DNA of 64,000 nucleotides. Origin: a virus. The stretch is taken from positions 1 to 64,000 of the IMG/VR virus record IMGVR_UViG_3300036770_006893. One strand, given 5' to 3'. A program made the translations under genes and the position numbers. The notes under the pieces are model-generated. The model saw only the letters and a program-made list of their open reading frames with translations, ran no database searches and was not told the origin of the DNA. This document shows positions 30,565 to 37,788 of this stretch, piece after piece (within the stretch, counting starts at the first letter, position 1; the number at the start of each line of letters is the position of its first letter).

Positions 30565-30777
30565 CTAGGAGTTTTTATGCACTAGATCAATATACTTTTC
30601 TACTAGTTCGTAGGTATCAATCTGGTGAATGTTTATTAATTCTTTAGCCTTAGTAATGGATGCTTTATTCATGGCATTCATACGAGAGTTAAAGAAGTTG
30701 ATGATATAAACCATAGCCTGATCCTTAGTCATATTTTTAGGATCAGTACCGAGCAAGTCGCTAAAGTTTTTAGCCAT
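30565..30777 (-). CDS. Hypothetical helical protein
   Basis: 70 aa, helical throughout, no motif. Two bases from the gene upstream. Confidence 0.7.
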   Translation of the reverse strand: MAKNFSDLLGTDPKNMTKDQAMVYIINFFNSRMNAMNKASITKAKELINIHQIDTYELVEKYIDLVHKNS

Positions 30778-30779
30778 TA

Positions 30780-31100
30780 TTATTCCTCATGAAATCCCCA
30801 ACGGCCACTATCGCCCCAAACCTCTCTACTTTTAGGATAATCGTCAGGATAATCTCTTGCAGAACCGTCAGCATTAACCGGCCTACGTGGCCTAGTCATT
30901 TCAGGATTGTATGGCATCCACCACGGAGTATCCATACGATCTACAACCCCCAAAGATTCTTTACAATAGATGATATGATGGCTCACCGGATCGTCAGGAG
31001 AATACTTATACTGACCAAACCACACACCAATATACTTACCATAATAGTAGATAAGTTGTCCATCTTCTGGTTGACGATCAAAAAAACTAATCCATTCCAT
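30780..31100 (-). CDS. DUF551-like protein
   Basis: 106 aa from the ATG at 31098-31100 (TAATG overlap). MEWISFFDRQPEDGQLIYYYG then WWMPYNPE is the DUF551 pattern found in phages. Function unknown. Confidence 0.75.
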   Translation of the reverse strand: MEWISFFDRQPEDGQLIYYYGKYIGVWFGQYKYSPDDPVSHHIIYCKESLGVVDRMDTPWWMPYNPEMTRPRRPVNADGSARDYPDDYPKSREVWGDSGRWGFHEE

Positions 31101-31294
31101 TACCAACCCTCCGGCATAGGAATATCACCAAGATACATATAATATGCAACTTCATTAGCATCAAGAGTTTCCCAACCGCTATTGTGATAACCCCAAGAGG
31201 AACCATCCCAATATAGTTCACTAGGCTTGTTATTGCCAATAATAGCACAGAGATAATAGCCTATATCAATAGGTTGTCCACTTCGCCATTCCAT
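31100..31294 (-). CDS. DUF551-like small protein
   Basis: 64 aa. YYLCAI, LYWDGSSW and terminal DIPMPEGW resemble the second half of DUF551 proteins. Tandem with the previous gene. Confidence 0.65.
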   Translation of the reverse strand: MEWRSGQPIDIGYYLCAIIGNNKPSELYWDGSSWGYHNSGWETLDANEVAYYMYLGDIPMPEGW

Positions 31295-31518
31295 TATTTA
31301 CCCCTCGTAATAATCACACACTTTGTACCCTTATCCTCATCAGTATACCTAAGACACTCATGAGACCCATAATACCAAACATCATTCTTAGAAAAGTTGA
31401 ATATAATCTCTTCCGTATGAAGTTGAGTATCATCATACCCACCCTCATAACCCAGAGTCAATACCCTCATATCCCCAGGATAATCCTTCAACTGCTCAAT
31501 CAGTTCGTTAACTGTCAT
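31294..31518 (-). CDS. Conserved phage protein
   Basis: 74 aa. MTVNELIEQLKDYPGDMRV followed by GYEGGYDD is a common phage small-protein pattern. Promoter just upstream. Confidence 0.75.
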   Translation of the reverse strand: MTVNELIEQLKDYPGDMRVLTLGYEGGYDDTQLHTEEIIFNFSKNDVWYYGSHECLRYTDEDKGTKCVIITRGK

Positions 31519-31524
31519 GTTTGC

Positions 31525-31553
31525 ATTCTACCCTATAGTTATCGTCATGTCAA
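31525..31553 (-). promoter_or_regulatory. Sigma70-type promoter
   Basis: TTGACA, 17 bp with CGATAAC, TAGAAT. Confidence 0.75.
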
Positions 31554-31556
31554 TAA

Positions 31557-31806
31557 GAAAAAACCAGCGGAACCTTTTACGCCCCAGTTCCTATAACCCA
31601 TACGATTGCCCCTTGTCAGGATCGGATGGAAACCGCCCACGGAAACCTTCCTAGGATTGGTCATGACTCAATCCGTCTGGCTCTTGGGGACGATTACTGG
31701 TTGTGTTGTAAACCAGCGAGTCATTTACGATCCGACTCTTAACCGTCCACGCCATGCAGGGCTTTTAACCCCGTCTTACAGGTATATTCACGGTTACTGG
31801 TTGTAT
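31557..31806 (-). ncRNA. Hairpin-rich 250-nt region, candidate structured RNA
   Basis: No supported gene. Leftward reading gives successive stems GAGTC/GACTC, CTGGTT/AACCAG, CGTC/GACG, GGATTG-A-GTC/GACCAATCC and GGAAC/GTTCC, the last followed by GGTTTTTTC as a terminator. It follows the tRNA-like gene at 31809 in the same transcript. A T-arm-like GGGG-TTAAAAG-CCCT occurs near 31755. Identity unknown. Confidence 0.45.
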
Positions 31807-31808
31807 TA

Positions 31809-31885
31809 GAGCGTGGACAGGGATTCGCACCCCATTAGATTGGTATACTATCCTAACGTATAACCCCGTTAGGCAACCCCACGCT
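31809..31885 (-). tRNA. tRNA-like gene, non-canonical D/anticodon region
   Basis: 77 nt. Acceptor AGCGTGG/CCACGCT and T-arm GGGG-TGCGAAT-CCCT are good. The anticodon arm can form TATAC/GTATA around a 9-nt loop GTTAGGATA (centre AGG, Pro), or the D side can form CCTAAC/GTTAGG. Neither gives a normal cloverleaf. Confidence 0.55.
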
Positions 31886-31967
31886 GCATAACAGCCGTAG
31901 GTTTATCGTACAGGTTATCCCAATCTAGTCGCTAGACCCACGCAAGTTTGTTTTGGTTTACTCAATC

Positions 31968-31995
31968 ATTCTACAATCTAGTATCGTCTTGTCAA
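31968..31995 (-). promoter_or_regulatory. Sigma70-type promoter
   Basis: TTGACA, 16 bp with CGATAC, TAGAAT, preceded by TTTTTTTGTGGATTTTTT. Drives the tRNA-like gene and hairpin-rich region. Confidence 0.75.
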
Positions 31996-32019
31996 GAGAA
32001 AAAATCCACAAAAAAATGT

Positions 32020-32063
32020 CTGCCACTTTGGCAGATTTCGCGGCCCCTCTGCCGTTATGGCAG
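32020..32063 (-). repeat. 29-bp palindrome pair
   Basis: 15-mers at 32020 and 32049; spacer atttcgcggcccct; followed leftward by ACATTTTTTT. Confidence 0.9.
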
Positions 32064-32075
32064 GCGGGGTTTTCT

Positions 32076-32558
32076 TTAGGCCTCTATTTCGTCTTCAGAA
32101 AAAAAGTTCTCTAAATCGAACTCGTTCCAAATAGCCATAGGAATCATATCCTTGCTGGTATATTCGATATAGTTATCAAAACCATTATCATAAATACCAC
32201 AGAAAGCCATGCCCGGCTCAAAATAGGACGCCTTTACATTGTATCCCAACTCTATCAGTTTCTCATACAATCCGATAGGGGGCGACCAAGCAGAGTCAAA
32301 TGTACCACTAACCTGATTACCAACCCTAGTAGCCTTTAGCCCATAATACTCTTCTTTATCTGTACCAATATCGGCCCCAATGTCCCACTTGGTTCCCCAG
32401 TTATTCACACAAAAATCCCACCAACCATCCCCAATATCTTCCGGCATGGGAATAAACTCATTACAAGTCTCACCTCTATTATAAGCCGCCTCAAAACGAT
32501 CAACCATAGCAGGATCGCTATGTTCAACAGTCAGATTGTTCAAGCACCAGTTTGGCAC
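32076..32558 (-). CDS. DUF1281 (YubB-type ferredoxin-fold) protein
   Basis: 160 aa. MPNWCLNNLTV, then FIPMPEDIGDGWWDFCVNNWGTKWD and a terminal acidic tail match the DUF1281/YubB family common on plasmids and phages. Function unknown. Confidence 0.82.
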   Translation of the reverse strand: MPNWCLNNLTVEHSDPAMVDRFEAAYNRGETCNEFIPMPEDIGDGWWDFCVNNWGTKWDIGADIGTDKEEYYGLKATRVGNQVSGTFDSAWSPPIGLYEKLIELGYNVKASYFEPGMAFCGIYDNGFDNYIEYTSKDMIPMAIWNEFDLENFFSEDEIEA

Positions 32559-32577
32559 AAATCACCTATCTTTCTAT

Positions 32578-32757
32578 TCAGTTGGCACTAGGAGAGGGAA
32601 GTTTACGCTCATTGCAAATCATAACAGTATCGGCAATCATGTCAATACCAGCAGAAATAAGATTATACTGATCGTCTGGTTTCATATCAGTCATAGCGGT
32701 ATGAATCACACAAACAGCAAACTGTTCCAGAATCTGAGTCAACTCGTTTTTCGTCAT
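32578..32757 (-). CDS. Small helical protein
   Basis: 59 aa, helical (LTQILEQFAVCVIHTAMTDM). ATGA overlap with the nuclease-like gene upstream. Confidence 0.7.
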   Translation of the reverse strand: MTKNELTQILEQFAVCVIHTAMTDMKPDDQYNLISAGIDMIADTVMICNERKLPSPSAN

Positions 32758-33302
32758 GCTGCTCTCCTTTTTTTATCGGTTGTCAATCCCAAAAAACTAT
32801 ACAAATCTTGTCCAATCATCTTGCTATGTTTGCCGTGGTATATAGAGTACCCTTCTCGACCTCTTTTCAACTCACCATTACAGATTCTAGCATATACGGC
32901 TCGCTTAGTCAAGATACGAAAATCCACATTATACGGTGTCACATATACCAAAACCAGTCGATCAAAACACTCTGGTTTTACCCCAGGAAAGGTATAGGTG
33001 TAATAAACCTGTCCCCTACGAGTCGCGCGTTTTTCTGCCAAACTACTTTTGACTTCGATTTTTTCAGTACCGGCCCACAGATCACACCTTTGATTCGTTC
33101 CACCCTTCTTAGCCATATCATAGCCAGCATAACCAAATAGGGTCATGACTAGAGCCTCTGTATTATCGCTACGCTCAGTTTTGCTCTGAGTGCATAAATC
33201 ATAAGAAACATCGTTCTGCTCTGGACTATAATAATCATAATCCTTAGCATACATCTCTTTTACCAACTTCTTAGCCTTATGGAGATCCTTCAGCGTAAGC
33301 AT
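32754..33302 (-). CDS. Putative PD-(D/E)XK endonuclease
   Basis: 182 aa. CDLWAGTEKIEVKSS (about residues 72-86) has D-x8-EVK, the active-site pattern of PD-(D/E)XK nucleases. It is followed by a FDRLVLVYVTP strand typical of restriction-type folds, and a basic C-terminus. DNA target unknown. Confidence 0.6.
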   Translation of the reverse strand: MLTLKDLHKAKKLVKEMYAKDYDYYSPEQNDVSYDLCTQSKTERSDNTEALVMTLFGYAGYDMAKKGGTNQRCDLWAGTEKIEVKSSLAEKRATRRGQVYYTYTFPGVKPECFDRLVLVYVTPYNVDFRILTKRAVYARICNGELKRGREGYSIYHGKHSKMIGQDLYSFLGLTTDKKRRAA

Positions 33303-33338
33303 CTCTTTACTCCTTAGAACCGTACCAGATATATCGGC

Positions 33339-33366
33339 ATTTTATCAGCCGTTCGCCACTTGTCAA
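33339..33366 (-). promoter_or_regulatory. Sigma70-type promoter
   Basis: TTGACA, 16 bp, TAAAAT. Confidence 0.65.
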
Positions 33367-33388
33367 TAAAAACTTTGACAAAATATAA

Positions 33389-33432
33389 CTGTCATTTTGG
33401 CAGATTGGGCGCAAAAACTGTCATTTTGGCTG
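33389..33432 (-). repeat. 29-bp palindrome pair (degenerate)
   Basis: 15-mers at 33389 and 33418 with CTGTCA left arms; spacer attgggcgcaaaaa. Fused to the CTAATCC element. Confidence 0.8.
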
Positions 33433-33474
33433 ACAACACCCATGCCGCCCGAATCCGAAGGATTAGCAGGAACA
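33428..33474 (-). repeat. CTAATCC/GTAGTCAGC element, copy 7
   Basis: GCTAATCC-TTC-GGATT, then GTTGTCAGCC merging into the palindrome. Follows tRNA-Glu. Confidence 0.75.
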
Positions 33475-33477
33475 GAA

Positions 33478-33550
33478 TAGCGCCACGGAGGATCGAACTC
33501 CGATCTCCGGGATGAAAGCCCGGTATACTAAACCATTATACTATGGCGCC
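33478..33550 (-). tRNA. tRNA-Glu(TTC)
   Basis: 73 nt. Acceptor GGCGCCA/TGGCGCT, anticodon stem CCGGG/CCCGG with loop CTTTCAT, T-loop TTCGATC. Confidence 0.92.
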
Positions 33551-33554
33551 ATAT

Positions 33555-33716
33555 CTAACAGGCTATTTTTTCAATCCAAATATAACTACCATACTTTTCT
33601 TGAGCACGACGCAACGCATCAGTTTCGCTCATAGCAACAACATAACCAACAAAACGATTATTTTGGAAAACTCTCCAAGAATAATCAGCATAACAGTCGA
33701 TGTTTGTAGCAATCAT
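33555..33716 (-). CDS. Small hypothetical protein
   Basis: 53 aa. YSWRVFQNNRFVGYVVAMSETDALRRA, a WRV...A-type small domain. 4 bases upstream of tRNA-Glu. Confidence 0.7.
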   Translation of the reverse strand: MIATNIDCYADYSWRVFQNNRFVGYVVAMSETDALRRAQEKYGSYIWIEKIAC

Positions 33717-33722
33717 ATGTTT

Positions 33723-33750
33723 ATTGTATCGGTTCCTATACGACTGTCAA
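33723..33750 (-). promoter_or_regulatory. Sigma70-type promoter
   Basis: TTGACA, 16 bp, TACAAT. Drives the 53-aa gene and tRNA-Glu. Confidence 0.75.
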
Positions 33751-33763
33751 GAGAGAAAAAATA

Positions 33764-33807
33764 CTGCCATTTTGACAGAAATCGCGGCCCGCCTGCCATT
33801 ATGGCAG
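33764..33807 (-). repeat. 29-bp palindrome pair
   Basis: 15-mers at 33764 and 33793; spacer aaatcgcggcccgc; followed by TATTTTTTC. Confidence 0.9.
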
Positions 33808-33826
33808 AGCGTTTGGCTCAACCCTC

Positions 33827-34234
33827 TCAAAAGAGGAGGCTGGCCAAGCCGGTCTTGAACGCAACCCCACCGAGGAGGGGACGACGCACGTTGCGTGTAC
33901 GCTCCGCATAGAAGTTGCGAATCTTACCATCGGGAGTCTGTGCAGTCACAAGATGACGGCTACGCTGAAACTCAGGATCGTTCCTACGATAGCGACTGGT
34001 GCGATTCAGACGAGCAATCCAATCGTCGGAAAAACGATGAACCTCAAGCACCTTAGCCATAAAACGCTCGGGAGTTCCGGTTACTGGCTGAACATATTCG
34101 AAGTTGTAAACACTACCCACCTTAGCGTTGCTCAAACTATCACGAAGACCAAGATAGATATGAAACAGGCTAAAGGCAATCAGACCAGCAACCACACCAC
34201 CAGCAAAAACCGCAAACATCGTAACGTCGTTCAT
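33827..34234 (-). CDS. N-terminally membrane-anchored conserved phage protein
   Basis: 135 aa. Transmembrane helix at about residues 7-28, then a KVGSVYNFEYVQP motif seen in a phage family of unknown function (from memory), and an Arg-rich C-terminal half. Confidence 0.78.
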   Translation of the reverse strand: MNDVTMFAVFAGGVVAGLIAFSLFHIYLGLRDSLSNAKVGSVYNFEYVQPVTGTPERFMAKVLEVHRFSDDWIARLNRTSRYRRNDPEFQRSRHLVTAQTPDGKIRNFYAERTRNVRRPLLGGVAFKTGLASLLF

Positions 34235-34275
34235 ATCAAACCCTTTCGTTTATAAATCCTTCACTCAATAAAACT

Positions 34276-34303
34276 AGCATACCACAAGAAAAAACTTTGT
34301 CAA
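34276..34303 (-). promoter_or_regulatory. Sigma70-type promoter
   Basis: TTGACA, 16 bp, TATGCT. The -35 overlaps the stop of the gene at 34300. Confidence 0.65.
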
Positions 34304-34635
34304 GCCGGGACAGCCAAAACGCTTTCCATAAGATTTTTAGCAATCTCATGAAAGTTCACAGCACAAACACTAGCATTCAATAGATCGGCCCAAATCGTTC
34401 CGGTCACATTAGCCTCACCAAGAACACTTTCCATCTGATTGTTATAACTATCCTTCAGTTTTTCGGTCAACAAACAAACAGCGTCCTCTTCCTTGCTAAA
34501 ATGGATTTGCTCCTCAGCACGATAATGATACAGTTCTAAAGCCATCTGACGCCAGTAAGAACTTGACGATTCATTGTTGTCGATCCACAACTGAACAGCC
34601 CACGTTTCGTAGTTAGAGTAGCCATTATAGGTCAT
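34300..34635 (-). CDS. Conserved phage protein (NYETW family)
   Basis: 111 aa. YSNYETWAVQLWIDNNE and WADLLNASVCAVNFHEIA match a phage/bacterial family of unknown function. Confidence 0.8.
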   Translation of the reverse strand: MTYNGYSNYETWAVQLWIDNNESSSSYWRQMALELYHYRAEEQIHFSKEEDAVCLLTEKLKDSYNNQMESVLGEANVTGTIWADLLNASVCAVNFHEIAKNLMESVLAVPA

Positions 34636-34662
34636 TGTAGTTTCCTTTGGGGTGATGCTCTA

Positions 34663-34690
34663 AGGATACCATATAGATCGGCACTGTCAA
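34663..34690 (-). promoter_or_regulatory. Sigma70-type promoter
   Basis: TTGACA, 16 bp, TATCCT. Confidence 0.7.
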
Positions 34691-34714
34691 GCAAGAACTT
34701 GAAAAATATTTTTG

Positions 34715-34758
34715 CTGCCATTTTGGCAGGCCGGGCGCCACACCTGTCATTTTGGCAG
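34715..34758 (-). repeat. 29-bp palindrome pair
   Basis: 15-mers at 34715 and 34744; spacer gccgggcgccacac. Overlaps the end of the gene at 34747. Confidence 0.9.
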
Positions 34759-35004
34759 ATAGGTTATTTCCTGACCGTTTTCGATCATCGCAGCGTAAAT
34801 AGATATACGCTTATCCTTCTCACGCTTCTCAATCTGGTGGTCAGTTTCAACGCTGTCACGAGAATCACACTTGCGTTCCAGATCGGCCAGCGACACACTA
34901 TCGGTACGATTGTCGCGGAAATCTTCAGGCAGCCAGTGATTCGGAACCACAATCACATCCTTGATAACTCGCTCAAACTCAGCAATCAGTTCATATCCGT
35001 TCAT
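34747..35004 (-). CDS. Hypothetical protein
   Basis: 85 aa, charged, helical. Terminal codons lie in the palindrome. AGGAGAAAAA ribosome site. Confidence 0.72.
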   Translation of the reverse strand: MNGYELIAEFERVIKDVIVVPNHWLPEDFRDNRTDSVSLADLERKCDSRDSVETDHQIEKREKDKRISIYAAMIENGQEITYLPK

Positions 35005-35027
35005 CTTTTTTCTCCTGTGATGAATAG

Positions 35028-35055
35028 ATTATACAGCCGTTATTGTGCTTGTCAA
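35028..35055 (-). promoter_or_regulatory. Sigma70-type promoter
   Basis: TTGACA, 16 bp, TATAAT (perfect hexamers). Confidence 0.85.
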
Positions 35056-35074
35056 CAAAAGAAAATCATTTTTT

Positions 35075-35118
35075 GCTGACTACAGCCACTCTAGCCAAAT
35101 CCGTAGGATTAGGTAAGA
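35075..35118 (-). repeat. CTAATCC/GTAGTCAGC element, copy 8
   Basis: Begins directly after the TAG at 35119: CCTAATCC-TAC-GGATT, then GGCTGTAGTCAGC. Confidence 0.85.
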
Positions 35119-35292
35119 CTAGTCGTAGTCTCTTATGGCCCTACGCTTTTGATCGCCGCGAGTGCGACCACGTTTGGGGCGATTGTCGTGAGAACCGCTA
35201 CCACTAATATGGTTTGCGTGTCCGCGACCAACTTCCCAAATCGGCTTCACGTTGAGCCGAATCGAATCGTACTTTTTATTTCGCTTACCCAT
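35119..35292 (-). CDS. Basic hypothetical protein, paralogue of 25655-25864
   Basis: 57 aa. KKYDSIRLNVKPIWEVGRGH plus RPKRGRTRGDQKRR, related to 25655-25864. Strongly basic, possibly nucleic-acid or ribosome binding. Confidence 0.75.
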   Translation of the reverse strand: MGKRNKKYDSIRLNVKPIWEVGRGHANHISGSGSHDNRPKRGRTRGDQKRRAIRDYD

Positions 35293-35301
35293 GATGCTAT
35301 G

Positions 35302-35329
35302 ATTCTACAATACTATCGGTCAGTGTCAA
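35302..35329 (-). promoter_or_regulatory. Sigma70-type promoter
   Basis: TTGACA, 16 bp, TAGAAT. Confidence 0.8.
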
Positions 35330-35353
35330 GAGAAAAATCCACAAAATATTTAT

Positions 35354-35397
35354 ATGCCATTTTGGCAGAAATCGCGGCCCCGCTGCCATTTTGGCAG
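35354..35397 (-). repeat. 29-bp palindrome pair
   Basis: 15-mers at 35354 and 35383; spacer aaatcgcggccccg. Confidence 0.9.
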
Positions 35398-35410
35398 ATC
35401 GGGGTTTTAT

Positions 35411-35632
35411 TCAGTAATCATCCCCATAGTGGCCGTAATACTCATCTTCACCCCAACCCGCCGAACCTAATGCGGATTCGTGATCTCCATCCATGCTATC
35501 ATCATAGTCATCGGTGAAGTCGTTATAATCATCATAGTTGACATCATCGGCTTCGTGCGATTCATCATCAATCCACGGCCAAATGGTACGCTCGGCCATC
35601 TCATCGAAACGATCAAAAGAATCCTGGCTCAT
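35411..35632 (-). CDS. Highly acidic protein
   Basis: 73 aa from the ATG at 35630-35632 (GAAGGG upstream). The central part is dominated by Asp with Tyr, Asn and Ser. DNA-mimic-like composition but no known family. Confidence 0.72.
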   Translation of the reverse strand: MSQDSFDRFDEMAERTIWPWIDDESHEADDVNYDDYNDFTDDYDDSMDGDHESALGSAGWGEDEYYGHYGDDY

Positions 35633-35677
35633 CTTATTATCCCTTCGGGTGAAAAAGAACAATCAAACCATACACAC

Positions 35678-35705
35678 AGTATAAAGCCACAGCGGCGATT
35701 GTCAA
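35678..35705 (-). promoter_or_regulatory. Sigma70-type promoter
   Basis: TTGACA, 16 bp, TATACT. Confidence 0.8.
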
Positions 35706-35713
35706 TAGGGTGT

Positions 35714-35929
35714 TCACTGAACATTCCCCCAAAATGGATCGTCCGCTGGAACAAACTCATCCACAATCCCGACTACTTCGGCCCAATCCCAAAAATCGGT
35801 CATGTTCTCCGGATCGTCAATCGGCTCGACCATAGGTTCAATCGTACCCTCGTCGGCCAGTTGATTCAGAATAGCGTTGATCGCGTCCGTATCGTCGAGC
35901 AGAGCCATCATTCGAGGAAACTGGTTCAT
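35714..35929 (-). CDS. Acidic hypothetical protein
   Basis: 71 aa from the ATG at 35927-35929, 8 bases after GGAG; an ATG six bases upstream is too close to it. Acidic, Pro-containing C-terminal half. Confidence 0.75.
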   Translation of the reverse strand: MNQFPRMMALLDDTDAINAILNQLADEGTIEPMVEPIDDPENMTDFWDWAEVVGIVDEFVPADDPFWGNVQ

Positions 35930-35958
35930 GGTCATTTCTCCGTTGGGATGATACGCTG

Positions 35959-35986
35959 ATTCTACAATAGAATATCGGCTTGTCAA
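35959..35986 (-). promoter_or_regulatory. Sigma70-type promoter
   Basis: TTGACA, 16 bp, TAGAAT, with TTTTTGTGGATTTTTTT upstream. Confidence 0.8.
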
Positions 35987-36010
35987 CTAAAAAAATCCAC
36001 AAAAATATCT

Positions 36011-36054
36011 CTGCCATTTTGGCAGTCCGGCCGCGGAAACTGCCATATTGGCAG
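36011..36054 (-). repeat. 29-bp palindrome pair
   Basis: 15-mers at 36011 and 36040; spacer tccggccgcggaaa. Follows the stop at 36063. Confidence 0.9.
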
Positions 36055-36062
36055 CCCCTTGT

Positions 36063-36137
36063 TCAGTTTATAATGTAGGTAATATAACAACCCACAATAA
36101 AAGAAAAACTCAACAGAATATAATCCGCTTTATTCAT
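36063..36137 (-). CDS. Tiny membrane peptide
   Basis: 24 aa, one hydrophobic helix (YILLSFSFIVGCYITYII). Overlaps the 36-aa gene upstream. Confidence 0.5.
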   Translation of the reverse strand: MNKADYILLSFSFIVGCYITYIIN

Positions 36138-36240
36138 CTTTTTCACTTATAGGAAAAATAAACTCACAAATACTATAAACACAAATACCACCAATAACAA
36201 ATCCAGCAAAGAATACTCCCCAGTTTACATATTCGGCCAT
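36130..36240 (-). CDS. Tiny membrane protein
   Basis: 36 aa, one transmembrane helix (WGVFFAGFVIGGICVYSI) and a charged tail. Confidence 0.6.
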   Translation of the reverse strand: MAEYVNWGVFFAGFVIGGICVYSICEFIFPISEKDE

Positions 36241-36255
36241 CCCTAGCCCCTTTCT

Positions 36256-36558
36256 TTAAGAGTTAACTAAAATATTATCTTCAAACTCTGTACCATCCTG
36301 CAAATACCACTGATACTTTTTCTGGTAAACTTTAACAGGAGAATACTTGTTGATCCTATCCTTTGTGGTGCTGGTTCGCCATCCACCACTATTCAACTTA
36401 ACCGTACCATTAGGATAGAACCTCACAACCGCTGTACCATGCAACCGAATAGAGATACTATTATCATATTCGATTTCAGCGTATGTATTATTACCAATCT
36501 TTCGCTCGGTTCGCATAGTCTTACCATAAACCATGCTCAATGCTTCGGCGTAAGTCAT
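36256..36558 (-). CDS. Conserved phage protein (LHGTAVV...LNSGGW family)
   Basis: 100 aa. NNTYAEIEYDNSISIRLHG, VRFYPNGTVKLNSGGWRT and TKDRIN form a pattern frequent in phage genomes, from memory. Function unknown. Confidence 0.82.
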   Translation of the reverse strand: MTYAEALSMVYGKTMRTERKIGNNTYAEIEYDNSISIRLHGTAVVRFYPNGTVKLNSGGWRTSTTKDRINKYSPVKVYQKKYQWYLQDGTEFEDNILVNS

Positions 36559-36573
36559 TTTATTTTCCTCTGA

Positions 36574-36795
36574 TTACAGAGCCTTGATTTTATTTAGAAT
36601 CTTAGCCACACCATCAAAATCGAGCCAGCCTAAAACATCTGCGGTAATGGGCGTATTATATGTAATCTCTCCATTATTGTCAAGTACCGCAACCTCAAAA
36701 AGTCCGTCGTTTCCACCGTATGTATTAGGGCCAGAAACCACACTTGACCCATAGCCGTTAGGAAACCGATAAATCTTCTGGTATGAATCAAACAT
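36574..36795 (-). CDS. Hypothetical protein
   Basis: 73 aa, Gly/Tyr-rich N-terminal half, no motif. Confidence 0.72.
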   Translation of the reverse strand: MFDSYQKIYRFPNGYGSSVVSGPNTYGGNDGLFEVAVLDNNGEITYNTPITADVLGWLDFDGVAKILNKIKAL

Positions 36796-36798
36796 TTT

Positions 36799-36870
36799 CT
36801 ACTCCAAAGAAAGCAACCAAACCATACCACCCAATATCCATCCTGTCAATACTAAACTAATAACTTCCAT
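36799..36870 (-). CDS. Tiny membrane peptide
   Basis: 23 aa, hydrophobic (LVLTGWILGGMVWLLSL). Its coding region contains the next promoter. Confidence 0.5.
   Translation of the reverse strand: MEVISLVLTGWILGGMVWLLSLE
36821..36849 (-). promoter_or_regulatory. Sigma70-type promoter, intragenic
   Basis: TTGACA, 17 bp, TATGGT, upstream of 36574-36795. Confidence 0.5.
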
Positions 36871-36950
36871 TATTTTATCCAACTTGCCACATAACACCCA
36901 AACCCGAAGCAAGCCATTATAGCAGATAGTTCGCAAACAGTCAATACCAT
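36870..36950 (-). CDS. Tiny membrane peptide
   Basis: 26 aa, hydrophobic, GAGGG ribosome site. Overlaps the next tiny gene. Confidence 0.45.
   Translation of the reverse strand: MVLTVCELSAIMACFGFGCYVASWIK
36916..36944 (-). promoter_or_regulatory. Sigma70-type promoter
   Basis: TTGACT, 17 bp, TATAAT. Confidence 0.65.
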
Positions 36951-36965
36951 TTTACCCTCGTTTTT

Positions 36966-37012
36966 CGCTGACTATAGCCCACCTTGCCAATCCGATAGGA
37001 TCGGATGATACA
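36966..37012 (-). repeat. CTAATCC/GTAGTCAGC element, copy 9
   Basis: ATCCGAT-CCT-ATCGG hairpin then GCTATAGTCAGCGAAA. Follows the stop at 37014. Confidence 0.85.
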
Positions 37013-37013
37013 A

Positions 37014-37202
37014 TCACTTGGCGTGAATAAAAACTTTTTTACTAACGGTCTGATTTGTTACAGTAACAATCCAGTTTTTACCGCTACCATCCTCACGCAT
37101 GATACTATTGATAATACCAACGTGAACATTCCCCCTAGGATCAAACACGCTACCATACTTTCCCGTACGCATAGCGGCCATAATCTTATCTAGACTATTC
37201 AT
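37014..37202 (-). CDS. Hypothetical protein
   Basis: 62 aa from the ATG overlapping the upstream stop. Contains GKYGSVFDPRGNVHVGIIN. No family recognised. Confidence 0.72.
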   Translation of the reverse strand: MNSLDKIMAAMRTGKYGSVFDPRGNVHVGIINSIMREDGSGKNWIVTVTNQTVSKKVFIHAK

Positions 37203-37417
37203 CACGACACCCCCATCCAAGCGGCATTTTCCACACAATAAAGATAGAACATATCGTTCAACACCTCTCGATAGTTAGTATCGGTCAGCAGACGACGGTC
37301 CCGAGTAGACTCACACTCAGCATACAACCCACCGTCAGGAGTTGCAAGTAGAGTGATATTATGGCTCTCGCTGCCCCAAATCTGAGTCAGAGCATCTTTG
37401 ATTTTGTTGATTCCCAT
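37202..37417 (-). CDS. Hypothetical protein
   Basis: 71 aa, mixed alpha/beta look. First gene after the promoter at 37448-37475. Confidence 0.72.
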   Translation of the reverse strand: MGINKIKDALTQIWGSESHNITLLATPDGGLYAECESTRDRRLLTDTNYREVLNDMFYLYCVENAAWMGVS

Positions 37418-37447
37418 TTTCTTTTCCTCGCTGCTAGGTATATCGGT

Positions 37448-37475
37448 ATTCTACAGGGTGAACCTTGAATGTCAA
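37448..37475 (-). promoter_or_regulatory. Sigma70-type promoter
   Basis: TTGACA, 16 bp, TAGAAT. Confidence 0.8.
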
Positions 37476-37500
37476 ATAAAAAAATCAGAAAAATATTCGG

Positions 37501-37544
37501 CTGCCATTTTGGCAGATTTTGCGGCCCGGCTGCCATTTTGGCAG
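37501..37544 (-). repeat. 29-bp palindrome pair
   Basis: 15-mers at 37501 and 37530; spacer attttgcggcccgg. Confidence 0.9.
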
Positions 37545-37556
37545 TATCAAAATCCC

Positions 37557-37784
37557 TTATGATGCTCTACCAGCATATGTAACATAATCTTTTCTGTTAT
37601 CATAACCGTGATACCTATAAGTAGGTTCACACATAAACGCTAATACATCCTTCATTTTATCAAAAGTGTAAGTCGCATGTGTAACTTTACTACGCAGCAC
37701 ATACTTTACAATCTGGCAATCAAAGTGCAGATTATAGTTATCCGCTTCGGCTTTGTTCTCAATATCAACCAATCTGGATCTCAT
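37557..37784 (-). CDS. Hypothetical protein
   Basis: 75 aa, aromatic and basic C-terminus, no motif. Confidence 0.72.
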   Translation of the reverse strand: MRSRLVDIENKAEADNYNLHFDCQIVKYVLRSKVTHATYTFDKMKDVLAFMCEPTYRYHGYDNRKDYVTYAGRAS

Positions 37785-37788
37785 ATTA

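Noticed and set aside
31606-31809. 67-codon plus-strand ORF
   Set aside because: Opposite to transcription, no Shine-Dalgarno, and it overlies a chain of inverted repeats better explained as structured RNA.
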